5,262 bases of DNA, from positions 1-5,262 of the forward strand of contig CAYLJO010000336.1 of the NCBI GenBank assembly GCA_964383905.1, written 5' to 3'. The notes beneath the pieces were generated by a model. The model ran no database searches and was not told the origin of the DNA. It saw only the letters and a list, made by a program, of their open reading frames with translations. This DNA is from CAYLJO01 sp964383905 (GTDB lineage: Bacteria; Acidobacteriota; Blastocatellia; Pyrinomonadales; Pyrinomonadaceae). Numbering within the stretch: the first letter of the stretch is position 1; the number at the start of each line of letters is the position of its first letter. Positions 1-2,733 of this stretch are shown here, one piece after another. Position numbers and translations under genes: made by a program.

Positions 1-232
1 TATTGCGATTTTGAAATCCGTCACATAGAGGAACGATGTTAGTACCCCAGAGCAAGTAAGGTAAGAGGGAAGTAAGCCGCCCTTTCCTTATCATATCGTT
101 GACTGAAATAGATTCTATTGGTTGGATGATGATCAGATCATTGACCAAAGTGGCGATCTCATCTGACACTTTATTATAAGGAGAAGCTTGCCGCTGGATG
201 TGGCGGTCTGTCCGGTTGCGATTCCTGATCAC
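1..232 (-). CDS. Unrecognised small protein, 3' end beyond window (GTG start)
   Basis: On the minus strand a reading frame opens with GTG at 232-230 and stays open for 77 codons to the left edge. The GTG shares four bases (GTGA) with the TGA stop of the upstream 73-residue gene, a classic sign of translational coupling. The N-terminus is very basic (VIRNRNRTDRHIQRQ). It is followed by an acidic and hydrophobic helical stretch (SDEIATLVNDLIIIQPIESI) and then a segment with RKGRLTSLLPYLLWG. A second in-frame GTG lies at 169-167, before SDEIATLVND, and could be an alternative start, but no ribosome binding site marks it. I recognise no family. The DNA here is AT-richer (about 40% GC over 1-180) than the rest of the window. 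It could also be the downstream half of one gene split from its neighbour by a frameshift. Existence is fairly likely; function is unknown. Confidence 0.55.
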   Translation of the reverse strand, partial: MIRNRNRTDRHIQRQASPYNKVSDEIATLVNDLIIIQPIESISVNDMIRKGRLTSLLPYLLWGTNIVPLCDGFQNRN

Positions 233-450
233 TTTCTCTCGAAGCGGGAGGGGCGACCGCGGCGGGTGTCCGTGGCCGGGTAGCGCTCGACGTGGTGTGC
301 GGCCTGCAGCATATGTAGTAACAGCTTCTCACCCCGTGGGATAATGTCAGGCAGGGACTCACGCAGCTCATCCAACACAGAGCGGACGGCCTGCGGAGAG
401 GCGAGTGAATCAGGTTGACGTGGGCGTCGTCTCGTGATGCGCAGAGACAT
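229..450 (-). CDS. Unrecognised 73-residue basic protein ending in an RGRP-type tail
   Basis: The gene reads from ATG at 450-448 to TGA at 231-229. A good ribosome binding site, AGGAG, lies seven bases before the ATG (plus-strand 458-462), and a TATAAT promoter lies further upstream at 500-505. The protein has a very basic start (MSLRITRRRPRQPDS), a central predicted amphipathic helix region (AVRSVLDELRESLPDI, then GEKLLLHMLQAAHHVERY) and a basic C-terminus, TRRGRPSRFERK. The RGRP core is shared with AT-hook DNA-binding peptides and with the basic leader of several helix-turn-helix proteins, so nucleic-acid binding is possible but unproven. It is transcribed divergently from the integrase and overlaps the next minus-strand gene by four bases. 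Regulator or directionality-factor roles are typical for a small gene placed here, but that is inference from position only. Confidence 0.68.
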   Translation of the reverse strand: MSLRITRRRPRQPDSLASPQAVRSVLDELRESLPDIIPRGEKLLLHMLQAAHHVERYPATDTRRGRPSRFERK

Positions 451-457
451 TAATGGA

Positions 458-462
458 CTCCT
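458..462 (-). promoter_or_regulatory. Shine-Dalgarno site of the 73-residue gene
   Basis: AGGAG on the minus strand sits seven bases before the ATG at 450-448. It is the clearest ribosome binding site in the window and is the main reason for accepting this small gene and its start. Confidence 0.7.
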
Positions 463-499
463 GATGAAAAATCTAAGAGGGAATGTTACACGGGCGAGG

Positions 500-528
500 A
501 TTATACTAATAGGATCAGCGAATATCCA
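500..528 (-). promoter_or_regulatory. Leftward promoter for the small minus-strand gene pair
   Basis: On the minus strand a perfect TATAAT (505-500) is preceded, with a 17-base spacer, by TGGATA (528-523), which matches four of six bases of the TTGACA -35 consensus. Transcription would begin near 493, giving a leader of about 43 bases before the ATG at 450. A GTTACA copy (485-490) lies just past the predicted start point, where a repressor could act. Confidence 0.5.
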
Positions 529-540
529 CTAAAACAGATC

Positions 541-575
541 TAAGGTTACACGAAGTCTAAATTTCTGTAACCTTA
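541..575. repeat. Perfect 10-bp inverted repeat between divergent promoters
   Basis: TAAGGTTACA (541-550) and its exact reverse complement TGTAACCTTA (566-575) are separated by 15 bases. The element lies between the leftward TATAAT promoter and the extended -10 of the integrase, covering where the integrase -35 would be. Arm centres are 25 bases apart, a little over two helical turns, which would suit a dimeric operator. It could instead be a pair of integrase arm-type sites. A transcription terminator is unlikely, since no T run follows either arm. Confidence 0.6.
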
Positions 576-587
576 ATCGCGCGCCTG

Positions 588-596
588 TGATATAGT
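588..596 (+). promoter_or_regulatory. Extended -10 promoter of the integrase, probably leaderless
   Basis: TGATATAGT provides a TG dinucleotide, one spacer base and TATAGT (591-596, five of six bases of TATAAT). No good -35 lies 16-18 bases upstream, which is common for extended -10 promoters. The integrase ATG starts only nine bases after the hexamer ends, so the transcript would begin at or within a base or two of the start codon. Confidence 0.4.
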
Positions 597-604
597 TCTG
601 GGCC

Positions 605-1615
605 ATGCGCGAGGCTACAGAAACCGTCCTTGTACCCCTTGAAAGAGATACCCGGGCAGCCCTACGCCACGCTCTGCGTCTCTGGGCGGAGGCTTCCACG
701 GCACCTTCGACCGAGCGACGCGGTGAGATTCAAAGCTACAAACGGAGGGTCGTCTCCTCATTCTTCTCATTCATCAGAAAGCAACCGGGTGAGATTTCCG
801 CTCTCGATATAGAGGAGTGGCGAAAATGGCTGGAACGCCCGAAGCCTGAAGGATTAGGTTTGAGGCCGAATACTGTCTATGCCCGCGTCTCGTTCCTCTC
901 CTCCTTCTTCCGGTGGGCGATGCGAGATCTTTCCTTGCGTGAACATATCAGGAGCAATCCTGCACGGCTGGCCCTTCCTAAGGCTCCCCGTGCTTACCAG
1001 ACCGAGAGCGTCAAGGCTTGGACGGATGAGGAATTGCAAGCAATCGTCCGAGTGGTGAGCGAGAAGGCTGAGCGGAGCGATATCGTTGGAAAACGAGATT
1101 ACGCGCTCCTGCTTTTCTATCTGACGACGGGGATGCGCCGGCAGGAGGTAATATCCTTACGCGGCGGCCAGATCAAGCTCGACGATGACTCCATCACTCT
1201 GACGGGCAAAGTGAAAGGCGGCGATTATGTCGGAAGGGAAGTGCGTGACTCGCTTCTGCGGGAGGCGTTGCTGGACTACCTATCTTCATCCGACCGATTA
1301 ACAGCTCTTAAAACTGACTCGCCACTGTGGACACGCCATGACCGGGCAGGAAGACCTGGCGCAGTTCTCACCTCGCATGCATTTGTGAAGAACCTAAAGC
1401 GGTATGCAAAGGAAGCAGGCGTCGGCGACGTACATCTGCATCAGACCCGCCATAGCTTCGCGCGAATCGTCGCCGAGGAGACAGGCTCGCTCACTGACAC
1501 GCAGGATGCGCTCGGGCACCGCAACGCCAGTACGACCCGCGTTTATGTTCAGCGCATAGCCATCAAGCGTGATAAGCACAGCGAAAGAATTACGAACCGT
1601 CTGAAAAAACGATGA
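605..1615 (+). CDS. Tyrosine recombinase / phage-type integrase
   Basis: This 336-residue protein is a site-specific DNA recombinase of the tyrosine (XerC/D and phage integrase) family. It cuts and rejoins DNA through a covalent 3'-phosphotyrosine to insert or excise an element. The N-terminal half (about residues 17-115) fits the helical core-binding domain, with SFFSFIRKQPGEISALDIEEW and RPNTVYARVSFLSSFFRWA. The catalytic half follows, with R178 in TTGMRRQEV, a lysine at 202 or 204 in LTGKVKGGD, H279-Q-T-R282-H283, H305 in DALGHRNAST and the nucleophile Y314 in TTRVYVQ. All active-site positions are present, so it looks functional. The ATG at 605 is the first possible start, since an in-frame TAG lies at 593-595. 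No Shine-Dalgarno precedes it, and the upstream -10 suggests a leaderless message. It is divergent from the two small minus-strand genes. The exact subfamily cannot be told by eye. Confidence 0.95.
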   Translation: MREATETVLVPLERDTRAALRHALRLWAEASTAPSTERRGEIQSYKRRVVSSFFSFIRKQPGEISALDIEEWRKWLERPKPEGLGLRPNTVYARVSFLSSFFRWAMRDLSLREHIRSNPARLALPKAPRAYQTESVKAWTDEELQAIVRVVSEKAERSDIVGKRDYALLLFYLTTGMRRQEVISLRGGQIKLDDDSITLTGKVKGGDYVGREVRDSLLREALLDYLSSSDRLTALKTDSPLWTRHDRAGRPGAVLTSHAFVKNLKRYAKEAGVGDVHLHQTRHSFARIVAEETGSLTDTQDALGHRNASTTRVYVQRIAIKRDKHSERITNRLKKR

Positions 1616-1641
1616 CAACGCTATAGTTGTTTAAATAGATT

Positions 1642-1670
1642 CCGGTAACAAGCGACGCCCTTGTAAACGG
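1642..1670. repeat. 11-7-11 imperfect inverted repeat, candidate recombinase core site
   Basis: CCGGTAACAAG (1642-1652) and CTTGTAAACGG (1660-1670) are inverted copies matching at 9 of 11 positions around the 7-base centre CGACGCC. The element starts 27 bases after the integrase stop. Two 11-base arms around a 6-8 base centre is the usual geometry of a tyrosine recombinase core (dif has 11-6-11; lambda has a 7-base overlap). A hairpin terminator is the alternative, but no T run follows. The call rests on geometry and position only. Confidence 0.35.
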
Positions 1671-1771
1671 CAATAACTGTTACATATTGATCTGCTCATA
1701 GATTACCTCCTGGAGGGCCGCCGCGAGGTCCTCGCCGATTTGGTTTTGGAGTGCTGGTGACAAGCGTCGCC
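1644..1771. repeat. Pair of 16-bp imperfect direct repeats
   Basis: GGTAACAAGCGACGCC (1644-1659) recurs as GGTGACAAGCGTCGCC (1756-1771), matching 14 of 16 bases, 112 bases apart. Including two flanking bases the match is 15 of 18. The first copy covers the left arm and centre of the candidate core site. The pair may reflect a duplicated or secondary attachment sequence, or chance similarity. Confidence 0.4.
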
Positions 1772-1799
1772 TGACGTCTTCTGGTTGATATGGCACCAC
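1680..1799 (-). CDS. Possible 39-residue protein or C-terminal remnant
   Basis: On the minus strand a frame runs from GTG at 1799-1797 to TAA at 1682-1680. GAAGG lies seven bases before the GTG, an acceptable ribosome binding site. The peptide begins VVPYQPEDVRRRLSPALQNQ and ends IGEDLAAALQEVIYEQINM. This is a regular alternation of charged and hydrophobic residues, as expected for one or two amphipathic helices, with no low-complexity signs of noise. The frame also stays open upstream of the GTG, so it may instead be the tail of a longer, decayed gene. It overlaps the head of the plus-strand frame at 1785-2069, and both cannot use the shared stretch comfortably. I do not recognise a family. 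Confidence 0.35.
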   Translation of the reverse strand: MVPYQPEDVRRRLSPALQNQIGEDLAAALQEVIYEQINM

Positions 1800-2069
1800 G
1801 CCTGGACCTTCTCGGAGACGGTAGCAGACGCTCACCCCCAAGAGTGGGGCGGGGAGCTGCTTTCGAAGCCTCCACAGCCCGAGCAGGATCCGGACCGCAG
1901 ACTTACACCTGAAGAGATTTCATCCTACTCTGCCACGGCCACGGATCTGCTGAAAGACGGGGCCACGCTGGAAGAGGTGACGGCACAGTTTGCCGGCAGC
2001 CTTCCCCCGGAGGACTGGACGGCGATCCGGGAGACGGCTACGGCGCTGGTCGAACAGAAGGGGAGTTGA
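1785..2069 (+). CDS. Hypothetical protein or 5'-truncated remnant, start unclear
   Basis: A plus-strand frame from a TTG at 1785 to TGA at 2067-2069 gives at most 94 residues. The first 40 or so residues look unlike a protein start (tryptophan- and proline-rich), and there is no ATG or GTG and no ribosome binding site in the frame. From about residue 41 it reads convincingly: LTPEEISSYSATATDLLKDG, then ATLEEVTAQFAGSLPPEDW, then TAIRETATALVEQKGS, an acidic, helix-rich, soluble segment. The likeliest explanations are a short gene with an unusual start or the surviving 3' end of a gene cut by a past rearrangement next to the integrase. It ends 64 bases before the STAND gene on the same strand. 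No family was recognised. Confidence 0.35.
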   Translation: MIWHHAWTFSETVADAHPQEWGGELLSKPPQPEQDPDRRLTPEEISSYSATATDLLKDGATLEEVTAQFAGSLPPEDWTAIRETATALVEQKGS

Positions 2070-2133
2070 CGGCCGCGCGTGAATAAAATTGAATCCGGGC
2101 AGGCGCTTTAAGTTCAAAAGAAGCGAGACTGAG

Positions 2134-2733
2134 ATGGCGAATCGGTCAGAAAACACGACCCTACGAGTTGTGGAAAACCACTACCCGTTTCCTCTTGCCT
2201 TCAAACTAAAAACGGAGGTGCTGGAGGCCGCCACGCCCCACGAGCAAGCCGAGGGGCTGATTCGCCTCGCCAACACTGCCCTGCAATATGCGGCGCTTGT
2301 CACCGCTAGCAACTATGCCGTCGCGCCTTTCAAGGATGCTCAGGTCTCTTATCGCCTGGAGCGGCTCAAGCGCCCACATGCCTCTGATTTTGCTAACTTC
2401 CTTCTGGTCGCTGTGCCGGCCCTTCAGGCGCAGGACCTTTTTGTGACCGAACTCGCCGCGTCAATTAAGGCTGCCGAGAGCGAGAGAGTGCTCACCTGGC
2501 GCATGGGCGAACACGGTTTTGAAAAGAGTGAGATGAACCTCCTTGAGGCCCTCGTCAATCTTCGTAATGCTCTTGCGCACGACCGCTTTCGTGGGAGGTG
2601 GAATACTTTTGTCGAGTATCATGCCCCTCTCGTTTCTCGCTTCCTGGAAATCATGGATTGGTGCCGAAGGTATCCGGTGCTGAGGCTGGTTGGCGAAGAT
2701 CAGTGGGTACGGTTGATGGGCGCGCAAACGACT
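2134..2733 (+). other. HEPN-like N-terminal region with RNxxxH motif
   Basis: The first 200 residues are predicted all-helical by eye. They start with a YPFPLAFKL segment and end with FLEIMDWCRRYPVLRLV. The stretch LVNLRNALAHDR has R144, N145 and H149, matching the Rx4H pattern with a polar residue after the arginine that is typical of HEPN RNases. Similar LRNxxAH segments also occur in non-catalytic N-terminal modules attached to bacterial STAND proteins and kinases, so nuclease activity is not assured. Confidence 0.55.

Larger units (their letters stand above)
1616..2133. other. Mosaic interval between integrase and STAND gene
   Basis: This 518-base stretch has no firmly established gene. 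It holds a weak hairpin (ACAAC at 1615-1619, GTTGT at 1626-1630), the 11-7-11 inverted repeat, a GTTACA copy at 1679-1684, the possible minus-strand 39-residue gene, the direct-repeat copy at 1756-1771 and the start-less plus-strand frame. No tRNA-like cloverleaf and no strong terminator were seen. The mixture suggests a junction where pieces have been joined. Confidence 0.5.

Noticed and set aside
188..288. Plus-strand short frame after AAGGAG at 178-183
   Set aside because: A purine-rich site precedes a TTG, but the frame is short, stops at 281-283 and runs antisense to the better supported minus-strand pair.
1615..1633. Rho-independent terminator after the integrase
   Set aside because: The ACAAC/GTTGT stem is only five base pairs, AT-rich, and followed by just three T residues.
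1689..1757. Plus-strand peptide DLLIDYLLEGRREVLADLVL
   Set aside because: It looks protein-like but has a TAA at 1674-1676, no start codon of any quality and a stop after 23 residues. The minus-strand frame over the same bases has a start and a ribosome binding site and explains it as an antisense shadow.
2066..2089. Promoter for the STAND gene from TTGACG (2066-2071) and TAAAAT (2084-2089)
   Set aside because: Both hexamers are close to consensus, but the spacer is only 12 bases, too short for a normal sigma-70 promoter.
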